A stretch of 64,000 nucleotides of DNA from Rhizorhabdus wittichii RW1 (GCA_000016765.1 CP000701.1:124001-188000); one strand, 5' to 3'. Positions 1 to 9,176 are shown, numbered from the stretch's first letter. Notes: a model not told the origin generated them from the sequence alone. A program made the numbers and translations.

Positions 1-323
1 GATCCAAGACTGCCGAGGCCTGTCGTGTCCGAAGACATAAGGCGCTGAATGTCCCGTGCTTCGCTTGGCAAGAGGTGGCGAACGGCGTCGGTGTTCAGAG
101 ACGAGGCAATCTGATTGACGTTCGTCAGCTTGTTGACGCTGTTGAACATGTCGGTGGCCTGGGAAATCTGCTGCTTTCCCTGTTCGATCATCGACAGGGT
201 GTTCTTCACCGTCGAGAGGGTCTGCAGGAACGTGCTGGAATCATAGACCGGGATGCCCTGCGCGAACGCCGGCACCGAGATCGCCAATCCGCCGACAACC
301 GCCAGCGCTCGAATTGCTCTCAT
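1..323 (-). CDS. virB5: VirB5-like type IV secretion protein, 3' end cut by window edge
   Basis: This is the N-terminal part of a periplasmic or pilus-tip VirB5-type subunit of a conjugative type IV secretion system; the gene continues past the left edge. It begins with a Sec signal peptide (MRAIRALAVVGGLAISVPAF, cleavage likely after AFAQ). A helical, Q/S/N-rich segment follows (TLSTVKNTLSMIEQGKQQIS), as in VirB5/TrbJ proteins. The ATG at 323 lies 4 nt beyond the virB4 stop and is preceded by an AAGGA-type ribosome binding site. The order virB1-2-3-4 upstream makes VirB5 the expected next gene. The family call rests on position, signal peptide and helical character rather than on a catalytic motif. 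Confidence 0.75.
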   Translation of the reverse strand, partial: MRAIRALAVVGGLAISVPAFAQGIPVYDSSTFLQTLSTVKNTLSMIEQGKQQISQATDMFNSVNKLTNVNQIASSLNTDAVRHLLPSEARDIQRLMSSDTTGLGSLG

Positions 324-327
324 GACC

Positions 328-2745
328 TTATCCTTTCCTTTTGGTGGTGGCACGGCGGCGCTCGTGGAAGACGGGCAGCCATTGGCTGGGATCGTCGCCT
401 TGGTCGCGGCGAACCTGATCGAGGATTCCGACGGTTTCGGTGGTGCCCGAAAGAACGGCCAACTCGTCGGACAGGCCGCCGAGATCGAGTTCCACCACGA
501 TGGAATCGTGACCCTGTTTGACCAGAAATCGCCGACTTTCGGGGATCAGATCGTTTCTGATGAGCTTGAACTCGGCGCGGGTGAGGCCGAGCCCGTCGAT
601 ATAATCGACCTCTCGGCCATGGGGGTTGGGCAAGAGGATCTTGGTGGCGACCTGCTCCATTATGCTGTGCGAGATGTCCGATCGCAGAGCGTCAGCCGGG
701 CTTTGCGTCCCGAACACCAGAAAGGCATTCTGCTTCCGGTAGGTCTTCAGGCCGTCCTGCGCGAAGGCGCGGAACGCATCATCGCCCAGCGCCTTCCAGA
801 ACTCGTCGATGTCGATCACGAGGCGACGGCCATCGAGCAGGGCATCAATCCGGTGGAACATATACATCATCAGCGGCGTGCGGATCTCGGGATTGTCGAG
901 GAAATCCGTCATGTCGAAACCGATGAACCTGGCCTCGAGGGTCAGCTCGTCCCTGTCATTGTCAAACACCCAGCCGAGTGCGCCGCCGCGCGACCATTTC
1001 TCAAGCCTCGCGCCTATCCCTTCCGGATCGCGCTGTCCGAGCAATTGGCGAAGCGCGAGGATGGACCGCTCCTCCGGGGGAAGGCGTCCGATCGAGAGGA
1101 TGCCCTCGTCTATCATCCGCTCCTGCGTGACGCCGAGCTGGGTGCCCGATGGGGTCACCAGATGGCGGATCAGCCTGCCGAGGAAGACGATGTTGCCCGG
1201 GGTCTGCTCAAGCGCGCGCAGCGGCGCAAACCCGGTCGGCACCCCATTGCGCAGCGCAAGATAGGTGCCGCCGGATGACCGCACATAGATCTCGGCCCCT
1301 CGATCCTTGTCGATGAAGATCTGCTGCGCGCCGGTTTTCTCCAGCTGCGCCATCAGGAAATTCTGGACGACGGTTTTGCCGCCGCCCGACGGGCCAATGA
1401 TCAGCGTGTGGCCAAGGTCGTTGACATGGAAGTTGAAATAGAAGGGAGACTGGGCTGCGGTCTTCATCAACGCGATCGCAGCACCCCAGTGATTGCCATC
1501 GGGCTTGCCGGCGGGGAAAGTGTGGAACGGCGAGAGCGCGGCAAAATTGCGTGACGTGATCGCCGCTGGCCGCGCACGCCATGCGAAGTTGCCAGGAAGC
1601 TGCGACCAGAAGGCCGCCTCCAGCGCCGGACCCTCCCGAGCGGCTACCAGACCCGCGTCGGCGAGCGCCGCCCGAGCGGTCGAGAGATTTTCGGCCAGTC
1701 GCTTCTGATTTTCACCGAAGACCGCGAGCGAGAAATGATGCTCGCCCAGGACAAAGCGATTGCTCTGCAGATCGTCGGCCGCGTCGGCAAGCTCAAGCGC
1801 CTGGCTCGCAGCGGCATCCTCCGTCGAAGCCATCTGGTTCTGACGCCGACGCAACCGCTCCGAGGCCCGCGCTTTGCCCATGAACGCGAAAGACTGCGTC
1901 ACGACGAACGCGAAATCCTGGCTGAGGAGCGCGTTCATCTGCCCTGGCCGCGTCATGGCCGGATATTCGCGAATGCCGAAAAGGCCGACGAACCGGCTTG
2001 TGTCATGCGCCCGCACCTCGACCGTCTCCCGGCCGAAGATCACCCGTTCCCCATAGATGGCGGAGCCGAGATGGCCTCGGACCAGGGGCACCCTGCCAGC
2101 ACGGCCCATCATCACCAGTTCAAGCACCTCGAGCGGCTGCGAGAACATCAGGCCATTATGCTCGTACAAGTGGAGGCGTTGGGGCCGGCAGCGTGCGAGG
2201 AGCTTCTCGATGTCACGCGCTTTATCCTCAAAGCGCGCAAGCTCGTCCTCGTCGACTTCGGTCCCCTCCTTGCGTGCCGACGCCAGACGTCGAAGCAGCT
2301 CGCCGGTACGATCGGCCGATCCTACGGATGGACGCATGATGAGCGTCAGGTAGAGCTCGTTGACGAACATGCGCTTGGCGGTCACCCGCGCGCGGTATTT
2401 TGCATCGAGATCGGCCGCAAAGGCCGAGCGAAACTCGCCTTCGGGATAGTCCGTGATTGGCCGACGAACGATATGGGTCCAGATCGCCAGGCGGTCGTCG
2501 GCGATATTGCGCAGCGTGCCGTTGAGCTTTTCGTGCCAGTCGTTGAGATGGATTGGGTCGGCGGTCTCGAATGCGAGGCCATCGAGCTTGAACATCATCA
2601 TGAGGTCGCGCCCGTCGAGCGCGATGACATTGTCGTCGATGTGACGCGCATAGGGGAGATAACGCGCGGGGTCCGCCTCGTTTTTGAGGATCCGCCACGG
2701 CGTCCGGGCGGCAGCGCCGCCCAACGAGTTGGCCCGGCTAGCCAT
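328..2745 (-). CDS. virB4: VirB4-family conjugation ATPase
   Basis: VirB4 is the membrane-associated ATPase that powers pilus assembly and substrate transfer in type IV secretion. The product is about 805 aa, the usual VirB4 size. A CagE/TrbE/VirB N-terminal domain precedes a P-loop GPSGGGKT near residue 455 and a Walker B region (LVIDIDE) near residue 645; FGTQSPADAL further on resembles the conserved post-Walker-B segment. I chose the internal ATG at 2745, which overlaps the virB3 stop by 8 nt. An in-frame ATG at 2772 would add nine residues and overlap virB3 by 35 nt; neither start has a strong ribosome binding site. It sits in the order virB3-virB4-virB5. Confidence 0.92.
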   Translation of the reverse strand: MASRANSLGGAAARTPWRILKNEADPARYLPYARHIDDNVIALDGRDLMMMFKLDGLAFETADPIHLNDWHEKLNGTLRNIADDRLAIWTHIVRRPITDYPEGEFRSAFAADLDAKYRARVTAKRMFVNELYLTLIMRPSVGSADRTGELLRRLASARKEGTEVDEDELARFEDKARDIEKLLARCRPQRLHLYEHNGLMFSQPLEVLELVMMGRAGRVPLVRGHLGSAIYGERVIFGRETVEVRAHDTSRFVGLFGIREYPAMTRPGQMNALLSQDFAFVVTQSFAFMGKARASERLRRRQNQMASTEDAAASQALELADAADDLQSNRFVLGEHHFSLAVFGENQKRLAENLSTARAALADAGLVAAREGPALEAAFWSQLPGNFAWRARPAAITSRNFAALSPFHTFPAGKPDGNHWGAAIALMKTAAQSPFYFNFHVNDLGHTLIIGPSGGGKTVVQNFLMAQLEKTGAQQIFIDKDRGAEIYVRSSGGTYLALRNGVPTGFAPLRALEQTPGNIVFLGRLIRHLVTPSGTQLGVTQERMIDEGILSIGRLPPEERSILALRQLLGQRDPEGIGARLEKWSRGGALGWVFDNDRDELTLEARFIGFDMTDFLDNPEIRTPLMMYMFHRIDALLDGRRLVIDIDEFWKALGDDAFRAFAQDGLKTYRKQNAFLVFGTQSPADALRSDISHSIMEQVATKILLPNPHGREVDYIDGLGLTRAEFKLIRNDLIPESRRFLVKQGHDSIVVELDLGGLSDELAVLSGTTETVGILDQVRRDQGDDPSQWLPVFHERRRATTKRKG

Positions 2746-3073
2746 GCGCAAAGCCCCGGCGTTTTGCCCCATCGATCGGCAGGGGCGAGTAGGAACTCCC
2801 GCCCCACCATCCCCGATTGCGGCAGCGTGCCTTTGTCATGGTCCAGAGCCACAGGAGGCGGAAAGCGTTCGCATCGTGCCGCACGATCAGCCGGGCTATA
2901 GCCAAAATTGCTCCGGCTAGGGCGAAGGCGTAAAGCGGGTTGCCTGTGATGATGAGCGTCAGGCACGCCGCCAGCGCGATCGGCAGCGACGCTTCGATCG
3001 GAACGCCCAGCCACATCGTCGGCCGGGTCACGGCCAGGAAGAGCGTTTCTTCCCTAAGCTTTTCGTCGTCCAT
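2738..3073 (-). CDS. virB3: VirB3-like inner-membrane T4SS protein
   Basis: This is a 111-aa protein. It opens with a short cytoplasmic segment ending in LAVTRPTMWLGVP, a signature of VirB3/TrbD proteins, followed by two closely spaced hydrophobic segments (about residues 22-55). VirB3 is a small bitopic or polytopic inner-membrane component that works with the VirB4 ATPase. It starts 10 nt downstream of the virB2 stop and overlaps virB4, which suggests translational coupling. Size, topology and gene order all agree with the assignment. Confidence 0.88.
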   Translation of the reverse strand: MDDEKLREETLFLAVTRPTMWLGVPIEASLPIALAACLTLIITGNPLYAFALAGAILAIARLIVRHDANAFRLLWLWTMTKARCRNRGWWGGSSYSPLPIDGAKRRGFAHG

Positions 3074-3083
3074 CCCGGCGCAC

Positions 3084-3425
3084 TCACGCGCCGCCAGTGA
3101 TGGTATCGACGATCCACTGCGCGCTGAACACGATGAAGATGCCGACGATGACGGTGACCAGGAGCCCCAGGCTTGCCCGCCCGGTGAAGAACATGAAACC
3201 CACGATGACGACCGCGATCACCGCGATGGTTTTCGCAAAAGTGCCGGTCAGCCAGGTCTTGATGTTCTCGGCCATCGACGTGACACCGTCGGCTGCTTGC
3301 GCGTGGGCCGGATCGGTGAGCAGGAGCGACACCGCAATGACCGCGATAAACAGCGCCAGATACTGCGCGAAAGAGCGTCGGCGCGGCGTCAACCATATCT
3401 TGGATTCGGTCGCTAAGGCAGTCAT
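3084..3425 (-). CDS. virB2: VirB2-like major pilin
   Basis: This is a prepilin of 113 aa. A long N-terminal signal region (residues 1 to about 44) ends in TDPAHAQA, a likely signal peptidase site. Two hydrophobic helices follow (TIAVIAVVIVGFMFFTGRAS and LLVTVIVGIFIVFSAQWIVD), the usual VirB2/TrbC architecture. I take the ATG at 3425 because AAAGGACA stands just upstream and the ATGA overlaps the virB1 stop. A longer frame to 3509 would run deep into virB1. In the cell the mature peptide would form the conjugative pilus. Confidence 0.88.
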   Translation of the reverse strand: MTALATESKIWLTPRRRSFAQYLALFIAVIAVSLLLTDPAHAQAADGVTSMAENIKTWLTGTFAKTIAVIAVVIVGFMFFTGRASLGLLVTVIVGIFIVFSAQWIVDTITGGA

Positions 3426-4096
3426 TCGGATTGTCCTTTCGGTGAACTGTTGGATGCCCCCCCAAAGACCATCAATGATGCTGTCTGCGCGCCCGCAGTG
3501 GTGTCCCAAGCGTCCCGGACGCGCTGCAAGCGAACAACCGCCGACGGCTGCGTGACTTTGGGTTCCAAATTCACCGGCTCGGGCAAAGCAGCGGGTTCTG
3601 GCATCGCTCTACGCCTGATCGCCGGCACGACGATGCTCGACGACGCGTAGACGCGGCCGACGTAGCCGTTTCCGAATCCGCGCGAACGACTGCCCGTATT
3701 GTACATCGACATGGCGGTCGCGATGGCCACCTCTGTAGAAGGGCTGGAGCGCGCAACGCTCAGATAGTTGGAAGCCAGCACGCGTGCGGCTGCGGCGAGA
3801 TTACGGCAGGGATCGAAGGCGTCGTCGACCGACAGGCCAAGCCACTTCAGATTTGCGCTGTTGATTTGCCCCAGACCCAGATCGATGTTGTAGCCGCGGG
3901 CAATCAGCGATCGCGCGGCTGCGGCGGCCGATGCCCGATCGCTGGGATTGGGTGCGGGCACCCCCTTGGCATTCACGCCGATCGCGTAGGGATTGAAATG
4001 GCTCTCGGTGTGGACAACTGACACCAGCGTTTCGACCGCAACCGATGGTGCGCATTGCTGCGCCAGTCCGACCACGGTTGCGAGCTCGAGGATCAC
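3422..4096 (-). CDS. virB1: VirB1-like lytic transglycosylase
   Basis: This is a lytic transglycosylase that opens peptidoglycan for assembly of the conjugation channel. The SLT-type domain occupies about residues 15-145. The catalytic Glu lies in VVHTESHFNP (about residue 31); LGLGQINSANLKWLGL and the later MSMYNTGS are conserved SLT segments. The C-terminal 80 aa are Pro/Ala-rich and low complexity, as in many VirB1 proteins. No obvious Sec signal is present at the chosen start. The ATG overlaps the preceding TrbM-like stop by 4 nt, and the 3' end overlaps virB2 by 4 nt. Confidence 0.9.
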   Translation of the reverse strand: MILELATVVGLAQQCAPSVAVETLVSVVHTESHFNPYAIGVNAKGVPAPNPSDRASAAAAARSLIARGYNIDLGLGQINSANLKWLGLSVDDAFDPCRNLAAAARVLASNYLSVARSSPSTEVAIATAMSMYNTGSRSRGFGNGYVGRVYASSSIVVPAIRRRAMPEPAALPEPVNLEPKVTQPSAVVRLQRVRDAWDTTAGAQTASLMVFGGASNSSPKGQSE

Positions 4097-4455
4097 TGTG
4101 GTGCGGTCCCGGGTTCGCTGGGAGACACTGGCAAGCTTTCAATATTCGCAAGCGAATAGGATTGCTGCCGCCCGTCGGTGAACGTCATCACCACCCGGCG
4201 CCGCGAAGCCGAATTGCGATCATAGACCTTGGTCTTCGCAACACCGCCGCCGGAGCAGCCGGGGAATGAACCGCCCAATGCCAGACGCTCCCATAGCTTC
4301 ACCATAGGCGGCACGCAGGCGGGGTACTGGGTCGCACCGCCTGGATTCGAGAGGCAAATCAAAACCTGGCAGCCCAGATCGTTGGCGGACGCAGGAGCCG
4401 CCTGGGCGGACATTGCCACGAACGGAACGGCCAGGAAAAGGCGCAGGCGCTGCAT
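4093..4455 (-). CDS. TrbM-like secreted small protein of the conjugation operon
   Basis: This is a 120-aa exported protein. It has a signal peptide of about 24 residues ending in AAPASA. The mature start carries the pattern LGCQVLICLSN with later PACVPP and FPGCSGG. Four cysteines and the C-x4-C-L-S signature resemble TrbM/KikA proteins, which are found beside T4SS genes and implicated in transfer or entry exclusion. It is the first gene of the virB operon and overlaps virB1 by ATGA. The family match is by motif only, and the molecular function of TrbM is poorly known. Confidence 0.62.
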   Translation of the reverse strand: MQRLRLFLAVPFVAMSAQAAPASANDLGCQVLICLSNPGGATQYPACVPPMVKLWERLALGGSFPGCSGGGVAKTKVYDRNSASRRRVVMTFTDGRQQSYSLANIESLPVSPSEPGTAPQ

Positions 4456-4557
4456 CTGATTTCTCCGCTTTTCAGCGCCGCTGCATTAAAAATGCGCCGA
4501 CCACTCTCCGTTGAAAATCACCTCTCTTTTGAACCCGGTGCGGCAATTTCGGGCAAT

Positions 4558-4573
4558 CCCCCCACAAGGGGGG
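4558..4573. other. Perfect C6/G6 hairpin upstream of the conjugation operon
   Basis: Six C, a four-base ACAA loop and six G form a perfect GC stem in the 242-bp gap between the luxR-type stop and the TrbM-like start. There is no adjacent T-run, so it is not a standard terminator. It could be a leader structure or a weak terminator after luxR. The rest of the gap shows no clear promoter boxes. Confidence 0.4.
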
Positions 4574-4697
4574 AGCGGAGGTGCAAGGTCGTGCAAGACG
4601 GCAGGAATGCAGGGCAGCGCTGATCGCCAGCCATTCCTTGAGCCTCAAGTCAGAGAGACCTGAAGCGCCTATTCGCTATTGGGGGGGGGCGACGCTG

Positions 4698-5567
4698 CTA
4701 GACGAGCGCGTCGATGTTCAGATGTCCGTCTCGGACAGCGCGAAGCACGAGCTGGGTCCGGCGACGCACGCCATACCGCCGGCGCGCACCTTCGACATAT
4801 TCATGGACAGTGTCGCGGCTCAGACCCAGGATCTGTCCGATCTCCCAGTCGCTCTTGCCCTGTGCCACCAGATCAATGCAGTCGATCTGGCGCGGGCTGA
4901 GCGCTATTGGCACGTTTGCCAGTTCATCGGGACCGAGAAGGGTTCGGGCCTGGTCGAATGCAACCGTGCCAATCAATCGGGCACAGAGAAGGTCCGGGCT
5001 TGAGATCGTCTCATCGCCTTGCCGCGCTACTGTAAACATCGCGTCAGGCTCATCGCGCATCCTGATCGGCATAGTAAACCCAGATGCCAGTCCATGTGCG
5101 CGACCCCGTTCAAGGATCGAAAGCTGGCGGGCATTGGGGGCGATATAATCGCCGATCTGATCCCAGGAGAGGCCGGAGACGGTTTTGACGCAAGCGGCAT
5201 GAACCGGATCCTCAAGATAGAGTCGTGACTCCATGATTTCCTCAATCCAGCGTACCGGATAGGTGGTTATCAGGAGTGCTTTGCAGGTGGTCCGTTTCAA
5301 GTCGACATTGTGCACCAATGCGAACCAGCGGAACCCGAACTGTCGCACGATCGCATCGAGCAAGGATTTGACCTGATCGAGCGTCGTCGCCTGCCGGCAT
5401 TCGGCTTCGAATGCGGTGATATCGCCTAGGCGGCTGGCATCGTCGAGACTGCTCATAGTGCGAACGGTTCGCATTTCGGTTGCGGTTTCGTCCAGTCGCT
5501 GTTCGGCGAAGCCATTGAAAAACAAGACCGGATGCGTCCCTCGGGCAGCTCCCCGTATCAAAAGCAC
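4698..5567 (-). CDS. LuxR-family transcriptional regulator with autoinducer-binding-like domain
   Basis: This is a regulator of up to 289 aa. An N-terminal sensor domain resembles the autoinducer-binding domain (about residues 55-215; FRWFALVHN, YPVRWIEE and SGLSWDQI fit its pattern). The C-terminal LuxR/GerE helix-turn-helix covers about residues 222-280 (LSPRQIDCIDLVAQGKSDWE and so on). The longest frame starts with GTG at 5567; an ATG at 5456 would give a more typical 252-aa LuxR. No luxI synthase is adjacent. It reads in the same direction as the T4SS operon, so a role in controlling transfer is plausible but inferred. Confidence 0.82.
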   Translation of the reverse strand: MLLIRGAARGTHPVLFFNGFAEQRLDETATEMRTVRTMSSLDDASRLGDITAFEAECRQATTLDQVKSLLDAIVRQFGFRWFALVHNVDLKRTTCKALLITTYPVRWIEEIMESRLYLEDPVHAACVKTVSGLSWDQIGDYIAPNARQLSILERGRAHGLASGFTMPIRMRDEPDAMFTVARQGDETISSPDLLCARLIGTVAFDQARTLLGPDELANVPIALSPRQIDCIDLVAQGKSDWEIGQILGLSRDTVHEYVEGARRRYGVRRRTQLVLRAVRDGHLNIDALV

Positions 5568-5718
5568 AGGTCATCTCAGGCGGAAGTTGCCCGGTGCCAC
5601 GAGGAAAGGGCCGCGTGACACTTTACCGTCGGGCAAAGTGTCACAGCCGACAAAATGATGAGATCTACGGCAAAGGGGATTCACTTCACCCCCTATATGT
5701 GCTTGATTCAATCCTGTT

Positions 5719-6285
5719 ATGTTGCACGCTCCGATCATCGGCGACGGCCGCCCGCAACTGGATATGCCATCCTTGCTGGAGATGCTTGCGCGGTCTTCGT
5801 CTCGGCCGCGCTACGCCTTCATGGTGCTCAACCTGATCGCACAGGTTTCCCGACCCGACGGCAGCGCCGGGCCGCTGGTAGCCAAGGGCGGCAACCTCAT
5901 TCCCTTGCGTGACTGGCTTTGCGATGCGCTCACCCCGATGGGGCAGCGCGATCCCCGGCGCGTCGCCCTGGAAGAGCGGATACGCAGTGACCTGGCAATC
6001 TCAGGTGGGTTGCCGACCGATGTGGATCAGGCCACGGCGATGGTCGAAGACGCCATCCGTGAGCAGGTGCGGGCGTCGGGCAAAACGAATGTGAGCCGGG
6101 CGGTATCGGAGCTGGTGCGTGCTGGCTTGCTCAAGCGGCACTATCAGGGCTATTGCGTTGATCATCATAATCGCGGGGCGCAACGCCAGGCTGTATATAT
6201 CTTGGATGGTGGCGCGCGCGGCTTGATCGGAGGCAGACAGGAGCAGCCCAGAGCGGTTCCGAGACAGGCAGAACTAGCGTTCTGA
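5719..6285 (+). CDS. Hypothetical protein with C-terminal winged-helix-like segment
   Basis: I do not recognise this 188-aa protein. It is soluble, with no signal peptide or membrane segment. The region TNVSRAVSELVRAGLLKRHYQGY (about residues 123-145) reads like the recognition helix and wing of a winged-helix DNA-binding domain, followed by a basic tail. It is divergent from the luxR-type gene across a 150-bp gap and ends about 50 bp before the ISNCY-like element. A plasmid regulator is the simplest guess. Confidence 0.6.
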   Translation: MLHAPIIGDGRPQLDMPSLLEMLARSSSRPRYAFMVLNLIAQVSRPDGSAGPLVAKGGNLIPLRDWLCDALTPMGQRDPRRVALEERIRSDLAISGGLPTDVDQATAMVEDAIREQVRASGKTNVSRAVSELVRAGLLKRHYQGYCVDHHNRGAQRQAVYILDGGARGLIGGRQEQPRAVPRQAELAF

Positions 6286-6335
6286 TCGCCCCGGAATTCG
6301 CCGAATTTAACATAACTATTATTATCAAACCGGCT

Positions 6336-8042
6336 GATTGTAAGCGCAATTTAGAGATGTCACTCCCCGCAATTTAGAGATGTCACAACCGGGACGTCTT
6401 GCGGTTCCGGTGGCATGTTCTCCTGCATGCGGGAGGACACGCTTATGACGGTGGTGGCAATGAGCCATGGCGAGCTTTCACGGTACGATACACTGCTTCG
6501 TTTCGACCGTGGTGAACTGAGGGTCGAGGATGCAGCGATGCTGCTTGGGGTATGTCGCCGCCAGGTGTACCGGTTGCTCGACCGATTACATACAGACGGC
6601 CCTGAAGCACTTGTGTCTTGGAAGCGCGGCCGCCCTAGCAACCGCGCCTTCAAGGAGGACCTTCGCACACGCGTTCTCGACCTGGTGCGCCAGCACTATC
6701 ATGATTTCGGTCCGACGCTGGCGACCGAATATCTCGCCGAGCGGCACCAGATCACGATTTCGCACGAGACTTTACGCAAGTGGATGATTCAGGCCGGATT
6801 CTGGAAGGACCGTGACGCCCGTCGCCCTCGCCCGTATCAGCCTCGCTATCGCCGAGATTGCCGTGGCGAGCTGATCCAGATCGACGGCTCGAAGCATTGG
6901 TGGTTTGAAGACCGCGGCCCGCAATGCACCCTGCTCGTCTATATTGACGACGCGACCAGTGAGCTGATGCACCTGAAGATGGTCGAGAGCGAGAGTACCT
7001 TCGCCTATATGGAGGCGACCCGCGCGTACATCGAGCGACACGGCAAGCCGGTGGCGTTCTATTCCGACAAGCACAGTGTTTTCCGCAATGCCAAGGCCAG
7101 TGCGGCGCGCGGAGACGGTATGACGCATTTTGGCCGCGCACTCGATGCACTGAACATCGATATCATCTGCGCCAACTCTCCGCAGGCCAAGGGCCGGGTC
7201 GAACGGGCCAATGCCACCTTGCAGGATCGCCTGGTCAAAGCGATGCGCCTGGAAGGCATTTCATCGATCGAGGACGCTAACGCTTTCCTCGACAGTTATA
7301 TGGCCAGGCACAACGAGCGGTTCGCCCGACCCGCCTTCGATGCCCGCGATCTGCACCGCCCGCTTGCACCGCATGACGATCTGCGCTCGATCATGGTCTG
7401 GCGTGAGCAGCGGACCGTGACGGCGGCGCTGACGCTGCACTACAACAAGGCGATGTTCATCCTGGAGCCGAACGATGTCAGCGAAAGCTGGCGCGCAAGC
7501 GGGTGACGGTCTGTGAATATCCCGACGGCCGACTGGAGATCGAGCATGAGGGCCATGTCCTGCCCTATCGTCAGTTCGACAAGATGCGGCAGGTGAACCA
7601 GCCTGCCATTGTCGAGAACAAGCATCTGGACGCAGCGTTGCTGCTGGCCCGGCAGATGCAAGCGATCATGCCGCATCATCGCAAACGCAACAATGACGCC
7701 CCTGCCCGCCGTGACCAACCCATGCATCTGTTCCCCGAGCCAGAACCGCCACCAAAGATCGACCGTCGCAAACTGGGCGGCTCGAAGCTCAAGCGCGGTC
7801 CCAGGCTCAGTGATGAGGCGTTGCGCGAACGCCGCACGCTCGCCTTCGTGCAGAGGAAATGACCGGGCCCACTGCAGGGCAGCGGGTCCATGGGTTCTCT
7901 ACACCATGGTCAGCGCAGCAGCAGGGTCTGCGCTGCGCTGTGTCGATGGCTCCACGCAGCCCCTGCTGTTCCCCACCCTGTGACATTTCTATATGGCGGA
8001 AATAGGGACTTCTCTAAATGGCAGGAACAACGATTGTAAGCG
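6336..8042 (+). mobile_element. ISNCY-like insertion sequence flanked by an 11-bp direct repeat
   Basis: The element carries a DDE transposase. The left end has two tandem copies of GCAATTTAGAGATGTCAC (6346-6363 and 6369-6386). The right end, read inward, has GCCATTTAGAGAAGTCCC and GCCATATAGAAATGTCAC, so each end carries a doubled motif. Exact 11-bp copies of GATTGTAAGCG stand at 6336-6346 and 8032-8042 and may be a target duplication, although part of the left copy could be element sequence. The 7863-8031 stretch after the transposase holds only the right end of the element. Confidence 0.75.
6415..7862 (+). pseudogene. ISNCY-like DDE transposase, frameshifted near the C-terminus
   Basis: The first 363 aa contain an N-terminal helix-turn-helix (AAMLLGVCRRQVYRLLDRL) and an rve-type catalytic core. 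The core motifs are LIQIDGSKHWWFED, FYSDKHSVF and SPQAKGRVERANATL, which supply the D, D and E residues. The frame ends at 7506, but the missing C-terminus (KLARKRVTVCEYPDGRLEI onward) continues in another frame to 7862. One extra base near 7477-7484 (GTCAGCG before AAGCTGGCG) explains the break. The family usually encodes one uninterrupted protein of this combined length, so this copy is probably inactive unless the frameshift is bypassed. Confidence 0.82.
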
Positions 8043-8201
8043 GGTGGATTCTAGATCGAAGTGCGAAATCCCAGGATTTATAGGGGTTTGATCTCCTCTC
8101 CTCTGCATCCGGTTGTTCGTTGGCCCCGCGCATCAGCACGCGCCCAATGGTATCAACCGTATCCCCCTGATTTGCATGTCCGCCAGGCCTAGCCTGCACT
8201 A

Positions 8202-9043
8202 AGGTCTGTGGACAATTACCGACAAGCGATGAGTGTAGCGGTCAGATTGATGTTGGCGCGAAAGCTGTCGTCGGTTTTGTCATATCTGGTCGCAATGCCA
8301 CGGAACTCCTTGATTTTGGCGAAGTAGTTTTCGACCAGATGGCGCCATTTATACATCTCGGCGTCGAAGTCGATTTGAGTTTTGCGATTCTTTCGCGAGG
8401 GGATCACGGCTTTTGCGCCACGTTCAAAGATGGCTGCGCGCAGCCAGTTGGCATCGAAGGCTTTGTCCGCGAGCAGGGCATCGAACGAAATGCCATCGAT
8501 CCGCGGCCTGACGCCCATGAGGTCGTTGCGTTGCCCCGGCATCAGGACAAAGCGCACCAGATTGCCCAGCGCATCGACCATGGCCATAATCTTGGTGGTC
8601 AGTCCGCCTTTCGAGCGCCCGATGGCCTGATTTTGAGTGCCCCTTTAGCGCCGGTCGCCTTCTGGTGAACGGAACCAACCGTGCCATCGATCAGGGCATA
8701 TTCCATGTCGGGATCGCCCGAAACTGCCTCGAAAAGCCGGTCAAACACCCCGTCGCGCGCCCAACGCCGGAACCGTCTGAAAACACTGTTCCAATTACCG
8801 AACCCGGTTGGCAGGTCGCGCCAAGGTGAACCCGTGCGGACCCGCCAGAACACCGCTTCCAGAAACAAGCGGGTATCAGCCGCCGTCACACCCCGGTCTA
8901 CCGCCTTGCCGGGAAATATCCCCTCAAGCCGAGACCACATCCCATCACTCACAACAAAGCGGCTCGCGTCCATCACAGCGCTCCCAAAAGGAAGCAGGAA
9001 TCACATTCTCCCGAAAATGTGATTCCCTATTGTCCACAGACCT
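8202..9043 (-). mobile_element. IS5-family (IS427-like) insertion sequence
   Basis: This is an 842-bp element bounded by near-perfect inverted repeats beginning AGGTCTGTGGACAAT and flanked by TA on both sides, consistent with the 2-bp TA duplication of IS427-type elements. It contains one transposase split into two frames. It lies between the ISNCY-like element and the mmsA region and interrupts no recognisable gene. The 160 bp to its left hold nothing I recognise. Confidence 0.88.
8216..8976 (-). CDS. IS5-family transposase, two frames joined by a predicted -1 frameshift
   Basis: The first frame (8599-8976, 125 aa) has the N-terminal domain (WSRLEGIFPG, WRDLPTGFGNWNSVFRRF) and the first catalytic Asp in ALIDGT. 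The second (ending at 8216, 123 aa) has LADKAFDANWLR and the Y..R..E-like ENYFAKIKEFRGIATRYDK. A run of four A on the coding strand (complement of 8631-8634) sits where both frames overlap. A -1 slip there restores ALKNQAIGRSKGG and continuity into the second frame. That arrangement is typical of IS427-group elements, so the gene is probably functional rather than broken. Confidence 0.85.
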
Positions 9044-9152
9044 TAGGAATCTATCACGATAGGCCTGCCCGATAAATAACTCACCGTGCCGAACCCGGTG
9101 TGTCCTGGCGTACGGCTGCACTTGTTTGCAGCGGAGTCGTGAGGTTGGGCCC

Positions 9153-9176
9153 AAAAAAACCGAACTCCGCGTTCAA
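9153..9176 (-). terminator. Possible rho-independent terminator of mmsA
   Basis: On the minus strand a short stem (TTGAAC/GTTCGG around GCGGA, including G-T pairs) is followed directly by seven T. The stem overlaps the mmsA stop codon. The T-run is clear but the stem is weak. Confidence 0.4.

Noticed and set aside
1735-2901. Long open frame (388 codons) on the plus strand opposite virB4
   Set aside because: It lies antisense to a clear VirB4 with Walker motifs, has no family signature, and reflects the high-GC codon bias.
7503-7862. Separate small gene after the ISNCY transposase
   Set aside because: Its product is the missing transposase C-terminus in a shifted frame, not an independent protein.
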